Origin: Spirochaetaceae bacterium
Lineage (GTDB): Bacteria; Spirochaetota; Spirochaetia; Treponematales; Rectinemataceae
Assembly (NCBI GenBank): GCA_025355995.1
Contig: JANXYQ010000065.1
Coordinates: forward strand, 1-64,000
Direction of reading: 5' to 3'
Length of the DNA stretch: 64,000 nucleotides
The notes beneath the pieces were generated by a model. It did not search any database, was not told the DNA's origin, and worked only from the letters and a program-made list of their open reading frames with translations. Shown here one piece after another: positions 24,431 to 32,736 of this stretch; within the stretch, counting starts at the first letter, position 1; each line of letters begins with the position of its first letter. Made by a program: the position numbers and the translations under genes.

Positions 24431-25385
24431 GGACCAGCTCTCCCGCCGGGAACAAGGCGATGGCCTTCGCGGCCGCGATCTCGAGGAGGCCCTCGGCCTC
24501 CTCGCGCTTGGCGATAACGGCCATCCCGATGCCCATGTTGAAGACCGAGCGCATCTCCTCGTCGCCGATCGCGCCGCCAGTTTGTATCTTCGCGAAGATC
24601 GGAGGCGCCGCCCAATCCCAGGAAAAGCTCGCGCTGAGCCCTCGAGGAATGACACGCTCGACGTTGCCGAGGAGGCCCGATCCGGTGATGTGCGCGGCTC
24701 CGAGCACCCGCCCCGTGGAGATGAGCTCCAGGAGCTCGCGCACGTAAATCTTGGTCGGGACGAGAAGCTGCTCCCAAGTTGCGCGGTCCTCGGGATCGAC
24801 GGCCTTGCGCGCGAGGCTGTAGCCGTTCGAGTGGACACCCGTGCTCGGCATCCCGAGCACGACGTCGCCGGCCTCCATGCGGTCGAGCCTGGGAAGCATC
24901 TTGTTTTTTTCCACGATTCCCACCGCGAACCCCGCGAGGTCGATGTCGTCGATCCCGTAAACGTCCGGCATCTCCGCCGTCTCGCCGCCCGTGAGCTCGC
25001 AGCCTGCCTGCTCGCAACCCGCGACGACGCCTTCGATCACCGCGTGGAGCACGCCGTCGTCGATCTTGCCGCAGGCGATATAATCCAGGAATTGGACCGG
25101 CTTGGCGCCGCAAACCACTAGGTCGTTGACGCTCATCGCGACGAGGTCGATGCCGATCGTATCGTAGCGTCGCAGCTTTTTCGCGACCAGGAGCTTGGTG
25201 CCTACGCCGTCCGTCGTGGACAGCAGGACCGGCTCGCGGAATCCGCGAAGGTCGAGCGCCGCGCCTCCTGCGAACCCGCCGATCCCCTTCGACACGGCTT
25301 TCGAGGGAATGCCCTTTATGAACTCGGCGAACTCGTCGCCCTTGCGGATCGAGACGCCCGCCTTCTCGTAGTTGAGTCCGCTCAT
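24423..25385 (-). CDS. purM: Phosphoribosylformylglycinamidine cyclo-ligase PurM
   Basis: 320 residues. PurM closes the imidazole ring to AIR with ATP, step 5. Motifs: LLSTTDGVGTKLLVA, GIDLVAMSVNDLVVCGAKP, AGCELTGGETAEMP and GMPSTGVHSNGYSLAR, then AAHITGSGLLGNVERVIP. It overlaps purF and purN by 4 and 8 bp. The usual length is about 340, so it is slightly short at the C-terminus but has all active-site regions. Confidence 0.96.
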   Translation of the reverse strand: MSGLNYEKAGVSIRKGDEFAEFIKGIPSKAVSKGIGGFAGGAALDLRGFREPVLLSTTDGVGTKLLVAKKLRRYDTIGIDLVAMSVNDLVVCGAKPVQFLDYIACGKIDDGVLHAVIEGVVAGCEQAGCELTGGETAEMPDVYGIDDIDLAGFAVGIVEKNKMLPRLDRMEAGDVVLGMPSTGVHSNGYSLARKAVDPEDRATWEQLLVPTKIYVRELLELISTGRVLGAAHITGSGLLGNVERVIPRGLSASFSWDWAAPPIFAKIQTGGAIGDEEMRSVFNMGIGMAVIAKREEAEGLLEIAAAKAIALFPAGELVRG

Positions 25386-26803
25386 GCGTTTTCCTTTGTG
25401 CCCGCCTTGAGCGGGAATGGATGATGGCCGTCGAAGCAGGCGCTGCAGAAGCCCTTGCCTTCGTCCAGCGTTCCGAGGAGCCTCTCGACGGGAAGGAATC
25501 GAACGGACTCTGCCCCTATTTCCCGCGCGATTCCCTCGGGGTCTAGGCGGTTCGAGATCAACGCGTCCCTATCGGGGATATCGATGCCGTAATAGCAGGG
25601 CCATTTGAGCTCGGGCGCCGCAAGGCGCAGGTGCACTTCCTTGGCGCCAGCCTCCCTGAGCAGGCCCACGATGATGCGGCTCGTCGTCCCGCGCACGAGC
25701 GAATCGTCGATCATCACGACGCGCTTACCGGCGACGACCTCGGGCACTGCGTGGAGCTTGAGTCGCGCCATGAGCTCCCGCTGGTCCTTGGTCGGCAGGA
25801 TGAAGCTCCGTCCCGCGTAGTGGCTCCTCGCCAGCCCGAAGTCGAAGGGCAGGCCCGACTTTCGGGCGTAACCGATGGCGGAAATATTGCCGGAGTCCGG
25901 TACGGGTATGACGAGGTCGGCGTCGAGGCTCCCGGCGTCCTGCTCGGCGAGGGCCTCCCCGAGGAGGACCCGCGCCGCGTGCACGGAGCGGCCGAATACC
26001 TCGGAGTCGGGCCTCGCGAAATAGATGAGTTCGAAGACGCAACGCCGGGACGGCCTTCTCGGCTCGATGAAGAAAGAGCGCTCTCCCTCGTCGTCGAAAA
26101 CGACGACTTCGCCAGGCTCCACCTCGCGATAATCGGTCGGGGCCAGCGCGTGGAGGGCGCAGGTTTCGGACGCGACATAGGTCGTCCTTCCCGAATAGCC
26201 GATATAGAGGGGACGGAAGCCCGAGGGGTCGCGCGCCGCTATTAGGGCGTCCTCGTGCATGACAGCCAGGCTGTACGCGCCTTCGAGGGGCTCGAGGGCC
26301 TCGCGCAGGAAGCCCTCCCTATCGCTCTTGCGCGAGCGCGAGAACGCGTGGAGGATCAGCTCCGAGTCCGCCGTGCCCTGGAATATCGAGCCTTCGGCCG
26401 TCAGGGCGGCGCGGAGCTCCCCGCCGTTCGAGATGTTGCCGTTGTGCGCAAGCGCGATCCTGCCCTTGTTGCAGTCCACAACGATGGGTTGGGCGTTCTG
26501 CACGCTGGAGCCGCCGGCCGTCGAATAGCGGACGTGCCCGATGCCCAGTCGAGAGGGATGCGCCTCGTGCAGGTACTTTCCCAAGACCGGAGCGACCATC
26601 CCGAGCTCGCGCTTGGATCGCCATTCGCCGCCCTCGTCCCAGGCGATGCCGCAGGATTCCTGCCCCCGGTGTTGCAGGGAGAAGAGCATATAGAAGAGGA
26701 TCTTGGGAATGTCGATGGGTTCGGGGGACCGGATTCCCGCCACGCCGCAGAAATGGCCGAGGCTCGGCCGCGATTCGCATTCTACTAAGGCGCTAGGCTC
26801 CAT
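25382..26803 (-). CDS. purF: Amidophosphoribosyltransferase PurF
   Basis: 473 residues from ATG 26803. PurF makes phosphoribosylamine from PRPP and glutamine, the committing step. The nucleophilic Cys is residue 19 (HFCGVAGI), after an 18-residue propeptide. Further motifs are FSLQHRGQESCGIAW, HVRYSTAGGSS, and the PRPP loop VVMIDDSLVRGTTSRI. Cys in RRCVFELIYFARPDS, WPCYYGID and FCSACF match the Fe-S form known from Bacillus. A promoter ends 5 nt before the ATG, so the mRNA should be leaderless. First gene of purF-M-N-D proper. Confidence 0.97.
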   Translation of the reverse strand: MEPSALVECESRPSLGHFCGVAGIRSPEPIDIPKILFYMLFSLQHRGQESCGIAWDEGGEWRSKRELGMVAPVLGKYLHEAHPSRLGIGHVRYSTAGGSSVQNAQPIVVDCNKGRIALAHNGNISNGGELRAALTAEGSIFQGTADSELILHAFSRSRKSDREGFLREALEPLEGAYSLAVMHEDALIAARDPSGFRPLYIGYSGRTTYVASETCALHALAPTDYREVEPGEVVVFDDEGERSFFIEPRRPSRRCVFELIYFARPDSEVFGRSVHAARVLLGEALAEQDAGSLDADLVIPVPDSGNISAIGYARKSGLPFDFGLARSHYAGRSFILPTKDQRELMARLKLHAVPEVVAGKRVVMIDDSLVRGTTSRIIVGLLREAGAKEVHLRLAAPELKWPCYYGIDIPDRDALISNRLDPEGIAREIGAESVRFLPVERLLGTLDEGKGFCSACFDGHHPFPLKAGTKENA

Positions 26804-26808
26804 GACGG

Positions 26809-26838
26809 ATAGTACCAGGGCCGGCAGCGTAGGGTCAA
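26809..26838 (-). promoter_or_regulatory. Promoter of purF (leaderless type)
   Basis: TTGACC (26838-26833), an 18-bp spacer and TACTAT (26814-26809) on the minus strand, with only 5 nt to the purF ATG. The TGA in TTGACC is the stop codon of the upstream HAD gene. No purine riboswitch is seen between promoter and gene; there is no room for one. Confidence 0.7.
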
Positions 26839-27488
26839 GCTTGGCGGTCTTCGAGAAGCTCGGGGAGGCGATAGACGTCCTCAACCCCGTCGACGAGGAT
26901 AGCCCCCATGCCCAGCTCCATCGCTGGGGCGAGGTCTACGTCGAAGCGGTCCCCGATCGAGACGCAGCGTCCTGGTTCGAAGCCGAGCCTGCGGGCCGTC
27001 TCGACGAATGGATCGGCGGCGGGCTTGCCGGAGAGCGTGTCGTCCAACCCGACGAGGACCGAGAAGCGGGCTCGCACGCCGAGGGCGTCCAGGCTCCTCT
27101 CGCCGATGAGGCGGGGATTATTGGTCGTCAGGGCGAGGTCGTATTCCTGTTCCATAAGGCCGAGGGCGCGATCGAGCCGCGCGTCCCGCTTCAGCCATTT
27201 CGATGGATCGATGCACTCCTCGCGCCATTTGACGCTCGTCTGTATCTCAATCCCGAGCGCGGCGAAGAGCCTGCCGAGGCTCGTCTTCCCGAGGCCGGCC
27301 GCGGCTCGCTCGGCCCTGAGCGCCGCGATCCTAGCGGCGGCTCCCTCGGCCCCGAGGCCCAGCTCGCGCCCCAGGCGCTCTACGAGGACATCCTCTTGAA
27401 AGGCGGCGTAACCGGGATTGGTATAGAGGGTGTTATCCAGGTCGAAAATAAGGGCTGAAGGCTCGGCCCCGAGCGCGACGATCTTCAT
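26835..27488 (-). CDS. HAD family hydrolase (pyrimidine 5'-nucleotidase-like)
   Basis: 217 residues. HAD motif I is ALIFDLDNTLYTNP, motif II is LALTTNNP, motif III includes SGKPAADPF, and motif IV is SIGDRFDVDL. The DNTLY form and helical cap resemble the SSM1/YjjG type nucleotidases, but the substrate is not provable. It lies between prs and purF on the same strand, 6 bp after prs, so a nucleotide-related role is plausible from context. Confidence 0.85.
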   Translation of the reverse strand: MKIVALGAEPSALIFDLDNTLYTNPGYAAFQEDVLVERLGRELGLGAEGAAARIAALRAERAAAGLGKTSLGRLFAALGIEIQTSVKWREECIDPSKWLKRDARLDRALGLMEQEYDLALTTNNPRLIGERSLDALGVRARFSVLVGLDDTLSGKPAADPFVETARRLGFEPGRCVSIGDRFDVDLAPAMELGMGAILVDGVEDVYRLPELLEDRQA

Positions 27489-27494
27489 CGGGAC

Positions 27495-28856
27495 CTACAC
27501 CGCTCCATGGGGCAGGGGCTCGTCCTCGATCTCGCCCTGATCGCCCTTCGCGACCGGACGAGTATGCGTCGTCGCGGCGCCGTGGGCAGGGAGGTTCGGG
27601 TTGCCGTCCCTGGCCATCCTCTCGAGCTGCTTCTTGATCCTCTTGGCGACGAGCTCGCGGTTGTCGAGCATGGAGGACACGGACCTATTATGATGCACGA
27701 GGCTGATGATCTGCGCGAAGAGCCCGGTTACATCGGCCTGGATGTACCACTCCTTTTGGAGGAGTTCCTTGTGATGCACCGCATTGGTCCCGATGATTCT
27801 GTAGAAGAGCCCCTGCCGATAGGCCGACTCGAATTCCTCGATCGCATTGCCTGAGAAGAGCGGCAAGGAGACCGCGCAGATGATGCGCTCTGCGCCGAGC
27901 TCTCGGAGATTCTTCATGCCCTTGATGAGGGTCCCGCCGGTGCCGATCATGTCGTCCGCCATGAAGACGGTCTTTCCCCTCACTTCGCCCAGGAGCTTCA
28001 TCTCGCTGATATTCGTATCCGAGGCGTTGCGAGTGACCTTGGAATAATCGCGCTCCTTGTAGAGGAGCGCGAGCGGCTTTTGTAGGGCGTTCGCGTAGAA
28101 CTTATTCCGATCGACGGCCCCGGTATCCGGCGCCAGGACCACGAGATCCTCCTTGGATATGTCGATAATGCCGATTAGCTTCTCGATCACCTGCAGGGAC
28201 GCATGGAGGTTCTCGAGGTGGAGGTGGTCGAAGCAGTTCTCTATTTCCTTCGAATGGATGTCCAGCGTAATTATTCGCGACACGCCTAGATTCTCTATCA
28301 TTTGGCCGACGCGCGCGGCAGTGAGGCTCTCGCGGCCCTTTTTCTTGTGTTGCCGGCTATAGGGATAGGCGGGCAGCACAAGGTTCACGCGCTCCGCCCC
28401 GGCCTGCACCGCCGCGTCGATGGTCACGAGCAGCGAAAAGATATGGTCGTTCACCGACAGGTGGCGATGAACGCTCCCGTCGTTGAAGGCGATCGGTTGA
28501 TGGTTCTCGATATCCTGGAAAATATACAGGTCCAAGCCGCGGACCGAGTCGAGGATCTCTGTCTTGACTTCCCCGTTGGGGAAGTAGGTGTGCCTGGCGT
28601 TGATCTTGAACCGGGGGGGCCTGTATTGATCGACATTTCCCGGGATATAGAGCAGGCTCGACTGGATATCGTTATCGAAATTGATCTTTCTGGTGACGAG
28701 CTCCTGCGATATATGATAACGGGAAGCGAGGGCCAGGCTCTTGCGATCGAACCTTCGCTTGTAGATGCCTGCGAGCCTGCGGATCACTTGGTTTGCGAAG
28801 GCTTCGGCGCCGGGGCAAGCCAGGATTCCGAGCTTCGTGGGATCGGAGTAGCTCAT
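27495..28856 (-). CDS. prs: Ribose-phosphate pyrophosphokinase (long form)
   Basis: 453 residues, longer than the usual about 315. It makes PRPP from ribose 5-phosphate and ATP. Recognisable parts are FPNGEVKTEILDSVRGLDLYIFQD, the loop VNLVLPAYPYSRQHKKKGRESLTAA, LDIHSKEIENCF, LVVLAPDTGAVDRNKFYA, and the PRPP-binding VFMADDMIGTGGTLIKG. The first about 80 residues and the last about 45 (with a Thr/His-rich stretch) are extra. Its product feeds PurF, encoded two genes downstream. AAGG lies near the ATG. Confidence 0.93.
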   Translation of the reverse strand: MSYSDPTKLGILACPGAEAFANQVIRRLAGIYKRRFDRKSLALASRYHISQELVTRKINFDNDIQSSLLYIPGNVDQYRPPRFKINARHTYFPNGEVKTEILDSVRGLDLYIFQDIENHQPIAFNDGSVHRHLSVNDHIFSLLVTIDAAVQAGAERVNLVLPAYPYSRQHKKKGRESLTAARVGQMIENLGVSRIITLDIHSKEIENCFDHLHLENLHASLQVIEKLIGIIDISKEDLVVLAPDTGAVDRNKFYANALQKPLALLYKERDYSKVTRNASDTNISEMKLLGEVRGKTVFMADDMIGTGGTLIKGMKNLRELGAERIICAVSLPLFSGNAIEEFESAYRQGLFYRIIGTNAVHHKELLQKEWYIQADVTGLFAQIISLVHHNRSVSSMLDNRELVAKRIKKQLERMARDGNPNLPAHGAATTHTRPVAKGDQGEIEDEPLPHGAV

Positions 28857-28950
28857 GCGGAGTACCTTCTGTCGACGGGGCTTGAAGTGAGGCTAAGCTT
28901 TTCGGGCTTCGGATGTCAATGCCCGCCCTCCGCCGCGATGATCCGCGAGC

Positions 28951-28979
28951 TTTACGACGCACCATCTCCGTGCTATGTT
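28951..28979 (+). promoter_or_regulatory. Promoter of the acyl-CoA synthetase gene
   Basis: TTTACG (28951-28956), a 17-bp spacer and TATGTT (28974-28979). The start codon is at 29032 with GGAG upstream, giving a leader of about 46 nt. Confidence 0.5.
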
Positions 28980-29031
28980 GATCGTTCCGGCGGACCTTCC
29001 CGCCGGCAATCGGCACAATAGGAGATCGGCG

Positions 29032-30981
29032 ATGAAACGTACGGTCCTCCGCATGATGGACGAGGCTTCCATAAAATGGGGAGACGCGCCATATGCACTA
29101 AAGAAGGGGGCTTCGGACTGGATTCCCGTGTCCTTCTCGGAAGCACGCCAGCGATCGCGGGAATTCGCGGCTTGGCTCGTATCGATGGGCTTCACTAGGG
29201 GAGACCGACTCGCCATCCTCGCGGAGGGCAGCCCGGAATGGATACTGGCCGAGAGCGGCGCGCTCTGCGCCGGCTGCGTCTCCGTTCCGCTCTCGATAAA
29301 GCTGCTCGCCGAGGAAATCCCGTTTCGCCTCGATCATTCGGAGGCCAAGGCGATAGTCACGACGAAGAACCAGCTCGAGAAGGTCCTCGGCTCCTTCGCT
29401 GCGCTGGAAAACCAGGGAATGCTCCTCCTCTACCTCGACGACGACCCGGCCTACGCCCGCGAGACAGCGGCCAGGTGCGGCGTCGGGCCTGAGCGCGTAA
29501 TCGGCTTCGACGAGGCCAGGACGGCGGGGCGGCGCGACCTGAGCTCCCCGGGATCGAGCCTGCCTTCTCGCCTCGACGCGATCGCCGCGGCGATAGAGGA
29601 AGACGATACAGTCACTATCAGCTATACATCGGGAACGACGGGCAATCCCAAGGGCATCATGCTCACCCACCTCAATTACTGGACGAACTGCCACGACGGC
29701 GTCGAGCTCTTCAAAATGCCCGACCGCTTTCGCACTCTGCTCATCCTGCCGGTGGACCACTCTTTCGCCCACACCGCCGGCCTCTACGTCGGCCTCATCA
29801 TCGGCATGTCGATATATTTCGTCGACTCGCGAGGCGGCGGAATAGCGACCCTCCGCAATATCCCGATCAACCTCAAGGAGGCGAGCCCGGACTTCATCAT
29901 GACGGTGCCCGCGCTTTCGGGCAATTTTATGAAGAAGATAATTTCGGGAATCGAGGAAAAGGGCGGCCTCATCGTGAAGATTTTCAAGGCCGGGATCTCG
30001 GCGGGAATCGCCTGGAACGGAGACGGCTGGAACAGTCCCCCCTTCGCCGTCCGCGCCCGTGCCTTCCTCCCCTATATGATCGCGAGGGGCCTCATCTTCA
30101 ATAAGGTAAAAGCCATGATCTTCGGCAAGAACATCCAGTACTGCGTGGGGGGGGGAGCCCTCCTCGACGTGAAGCAACAGGAATTCTTCGCCGCTTTCGG
30201 AGTACCGATCTTCCAAGGCTACGGGCTCACCGAGGCCGCGCCCATCATTTCGGGCAACAGCCCCGCCAAGCACAAGTACGGCACCTCGGGCGCGCTCTGC
30301 CCCTCGATAGAATGCCGGATCCTCAAGGAGGACGGAAGCGAGGCAGCCGTCGGGGAGAACGCCGAGATAGTGATCCGCGGCGGCAACGTGATGAAGGGCT
30401 ACTTCAAGAATCCCGAGGCCAGCGCGGCTGCCCTCAGGGACGGTTGGCTCTATACCGGCGACCTCGCGCACTTCGACGCGGATGGCTTCCTCGTCGTGGT
30501 CGGACGCGAGAAAGCCCTCTTAATCGCGGAGGACGGCGAGAAGTACAGTCCCGAGGAGATAGAGGAAGCGGTCACCTTCTCGACGGATATTGTCGACCAG
30601 ATCATGGTCTGGTGCGAGCAGCGCAAATACGTCACCGCCTTGGTAGCCCTCGATGCAGGGAAGGTGGAACGCCTGATCAAGGACGAGGGCATCGCCGAGG
30701 CCTCCGCGCTGTTGGATAGGCTGAAGGACGAGTTCGGCAAGTTCCGCAACGACCCCAAGGCCAAGAAAGTCCAAGCCGCGTGGATGCCAGCGGTCTTCCA
30801 GATCGTCCCTGCCTCATTCAGCGATAAGGACGGCACCGTCAATTCTACGATGAAGATCGTCCGCCACCGGATTGCGCAGGTCTATTCCAGCCTCATCGAG
30901 TACTCATATTCGCCCGAAGGATCCAAGACGATCAACGATCGGAACCTCGCCACGCTTCGCGAGCTGTTCAAGCTGAGATGA
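29032..30981 (+). CDS. AMP-binding long-chain acyl-CoA synthetase
   Basis: 649 residues from ATG 29032, with GGAG 8 nt upstream. It should activate fatty acids to acyl-AMP and then acyl-CoA. The ATP loop is ISYTSGTTGNPKGIMLTHLN; the adenylate motif is FQGYGLTEAAPIIS; the hinge region is GWLYTGDLAHFDADGFLVVV. The catalytic Lys region near the C-terminus is around DKDGTVNSTMKIVR. Chain-length preference cannot be read. Spirochaetes often carry several such synthetases. Stand-alone transcription unit. Confidence 0.92.
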   Translation: MKRTVLRMMDEASIKWGDAPYALKKGASDWIPVSFSEARQRSREFAAWLVSMGFTRGDRLAILAEGSPEWILAESGALCAGCVSVPLSIKLLAEEIPFRLDHSEAKAIVTTKNQLEKVLGSFAALENQGMLLLYLDDDPAYARETAARCGVGPERVIGFDEARTAGRRDLSSPGSSLPSRLDAIAAAIEEDDTVTISYTSGTTGNPKGIMLTHLNYWTNCHDGVELFKMPDRFRTLLILPVDHSFAHTAGLYVGLIIGMSIYFVDSRGGGIATLRNIPINLKEASPDFIMTVPALSGNFMKKIISGIEEKGGLIVKIFKAGISAGIAWNGDGWNSPPFAVRARAFLPYMIARGLIFNKVKAMIFGKNIQYCVGGGALLDVKQQEFFAAFGVPIFQGYGLTEAAPIISGNSPAKHKYGTSGALCPSIECRILKEDGSEAAVGENAEIVIRGGNVMKGYFKNPEASAAALRDGWLYTGDLAHFDADGFLVVVGREKALLIAEDGEKYSPEEIEEAVTFSTDIVDQIMVWCEQRKYVTALVALDAGKVERLIKDEGIAEASALLDRLKDEFGKFRNDPKAKKVQAAWMPAVFQIVPASFSDKDGTVNSTMKIVRHRIAQVYSSLIEYSYSPEGSKTINDRNLATLRELFKLR

Positions 30982-31036
30982 AAGCGCCGCCGGGCTGGGT
31001 AGGGAGCGTCCTCAACCCCTTAGCTATCGGAAGCCG

Positions 31037-31480
31037 CTAGATATTCTTGGAATATACCGCAATATCGCCCCGAGGCGTCCAGCCGACGGCGCGCCAAAAT
31101 GCGGCTCCGGCCTCGTTGTCGGCCAGAACGAAGAGATGGCATTTCCTTACCCCGGCCGCGGCCAGGGCTCCGAGGCTAGCTTCGGCTAGGACTCTGCCAA
31201 GGCCTCGCCCGCGAAACGTCGGATCGACCGCGACATGATAAAGATAGCCACGCCTGCCGTCGCTCCCGCAGAGCGAAGTCCCGATCAGGCTAGCCTCCGA
31301 CCAGGCCGCGAAGGATAGGCCTGGGTTCCTCTCGATGAAGGCGGAAAGGGGCAGCCTCTCGTCGGCGGAGGAAAGGCCGACGCCCGGGCAGCGCCTCCAT
31401 AGCGCAATAGCCTCATCATAGTCGGAGAGACCGAAGGCTCGAATCTCGATCCCCTCGATCCCATTCATGCCAACGCTCAT
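31037..31480 (-). CDS. GNAT family N-acetyltransferase
   Basis: 147 residues from ATG 31480, which overlaps the upstream MBL stop (ATGA) and has GGAGAGG before it. Acetyl-CoA binding is shown by LYHVAVDPTFRGRGLGRVLAEASLGAL, and the C-terminal strand is CHLFVLADNEAGAAFWRAVGW. This layout is close to small-molecule or ribosomal-protein-type acetylases. The substrate is unknown. The frame is open upstream to 31663, but this lies in the MBL gene. Confidence 0.9.
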   Translation of the reverse strand: MSVGMNGIEGIEIRAFGLSDYDEAIALWRRCPGVGLSSADERLPLSAFIERNPGLSFAAWSEASLIGTSLCGSDGRRGYLYHVAVDPTFRGRGLGRVLAEASLGALAAAGVRKCHLFVLADNEAGAAFWRAVGWTPRGDIAVYSKNI

Positions 31481-32370
31481 TTCCTCTCCACTATCAGCCG
31501 ATTGGACTCGAGGCGCGAAGTCACCAATCCTCGGTCGGCCAACCATGAGACATATGAACGCACGGTAGATCCCAATAGCGCGTACTGGGTGTGGTTTAGC
31601 TCGATGCCGTAGCTCCAGGCCAGGCGCGCCATAAGGGTCTCGGGGGCCGATGCCTCCGAGCATAGCTCGAGGATCCGTTCTCCGACCTCGAGTATTTTTG
31701 CCTTATTCGCTGCGACCAATGCACCAGCTTCCCGCGTCGGCTCGGCATGGCTCGGTACTATCCAGTCCGCGTCTATGCCTGCCACGGCGTCGAGCGTCGC
31801 AAGGTGGGCGGCCACGTCGTAGACAAAATAGTAGCTGTACTTCTGGAGGATCTCGGGACTGGCGACTGCGTCCGCGGCGAAGAACACCCTGTCAGGAGTC
31901 ATGAAGCCGATCATCCCCATATAATGCCCTGGCAGGGGGAGAGCGTCGATGCCCGCGTCCGGAACGGCGCAGGGCGCCTCCAGGAGATCCGTCACGCGGG
32001 AGCTCTTGGCGACGAGGAATTTATTCCGCAACGGAGGCAGGGGAAACCCGCCCCACAGGAAGCTCGGCTCGAGGGCGGGATTTTCTATGAACGCCGCCTC
32101 GATCCGCTGCGCCGCGATCCGGCAATTCGTCCGAGACTGGATGAAGGCATTGCCTCCGCAGTGATCCGCGTTCGAATGGGTATTCGCGATGCAGGAGACG
32201 GAGAGGCTCGCCGTTTCGCAGGCGCGCAGCATCCTTCTGCCTGCGTCATCGTCGTTCCCGGTATCTATCAGGATCGCTCGGCCGCCGCCCGGCGCGAAGA
32301 CGCCGACATTGGTCGGGCCGCGCGCGACATAGGTAGATCCAGCCAGAAGGGTGAGCTCGAGGCTAGGCAT
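31477..32370 (-). CDS. Metallo-beta-lactamase fold hydrolase
   Basis: 297 residues from ATG 32370, preceded by GGGGG. Motifs: the strand AILIDTGNDDD, the metal motif NTHSNADHCGGN, LPLPGHYMGMIGFMTPDRVFFAADA, and IVPSHAEPTRE. In the metal motif the second His of HxHxDH is Asn (HSNADH), a change known in one subgroup of the superfamily. The C-terminal about 60 residues look like a winged helix (GIELNHTQYALLGSTVRSYVSWLADRGLV). Coupled to the GNAT gene by a 4-bp overlap. Substrate unknown. Confidence 0.85.
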   Translation of the reverse strand: MPSLELTLLAGSTYVARGPTNVGVFAPGGGRAILIDTGNDDDAGRRMLRACETASLSVSCIANTHSNADHCGGNAFIQSRTNCRIAAQRIEAAFIENPALEPSFLWGGFPLPPLRNKFLVAKSSRVTDLLEAPCAVPDAGIDALPLPGHYMGMIGFMTPDRVFFAADAVASPEILQKYSYYFVYDVAAHLATLDAVAGIDADWIVPSHAEPTREAGALVAANKAKILEVGERILELCSEASAPETLMARLAWSYGIELNHTQYALLGSTVRSYVSWLADRGLVTSRLESNRLIVERK

Positions 32371-32407
32371 TTCAATGCCCCCATCGGCGAAGCATTTTCG
32401 TCCCGGC

Positions 32408-32626
32408 TTACTCCGGCTTATCCGCGCTCGAGCCTTCCTCGGCCGCGGAGCCATCCGAGGTCGCGTCCTGATCCTCGGCGTCTTCGCCCTCGACCCCTTC
32501 GCCTTCGACCCCTTCGCCTTCTGGGTGGCTCTTTAACTCCGCATGGCGGAGCTTCTTTTCTTCTTTCTTTTTCTTTTTCTCGAGCTCTTTCCGGCGCTTT
32601 TCGCTGCTGTATTGGTTGGGTCGCAT
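32408..32626 (-). CDS. Small charged protein with repeat-rich acidic tail
   Basis: 72 residues from ATG 32626, with AGGAG upstream. The N-terminal half MRPNQYSSEKRRKELEKKKK is strongly basic and helical. The tail is acidic, beginning with a repeated EGEGVEGEGVEGED. This basic-then-acidic layout is seen in small conserved proteins of unknown role in several bacteria, from memory. No domain can be assigned. It lies between the MBL gene and glpK. Confidence 0.55.
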   Translation of the reverse strand: MRPNQYSSEKRRKELEKKKKKEEKKLRHAELKSHPEGEGVEGEGVEGEDAEDQDATSDGSAAEEGSSADKPE

Positions 32627-32736
32627 TTTTTCTCCTCGGGACGCCTTACAACGACGCCTTGGATCGATAATAGCACGAATCGGCACCCGGCGCTAAGGTG
32701 CTCCGCCATCTGCCGAGCGGAGGAAAAGAATGCGCC

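Noticed and set aside
28302-29021. 239-residue plus-strand open frame opposite prs
   Set aside because: It is a shadow of prs in the opposite strand, has no domain, and lacks a ribosome binding site.
29098-30471. 457-residue minus-strand open frame inside the acyl-CoA synthetase gene
   Set aside because: The plus-strand frame has full AMP-binding motifs; the antisense translation has none and reflects GC-rich codon bias.
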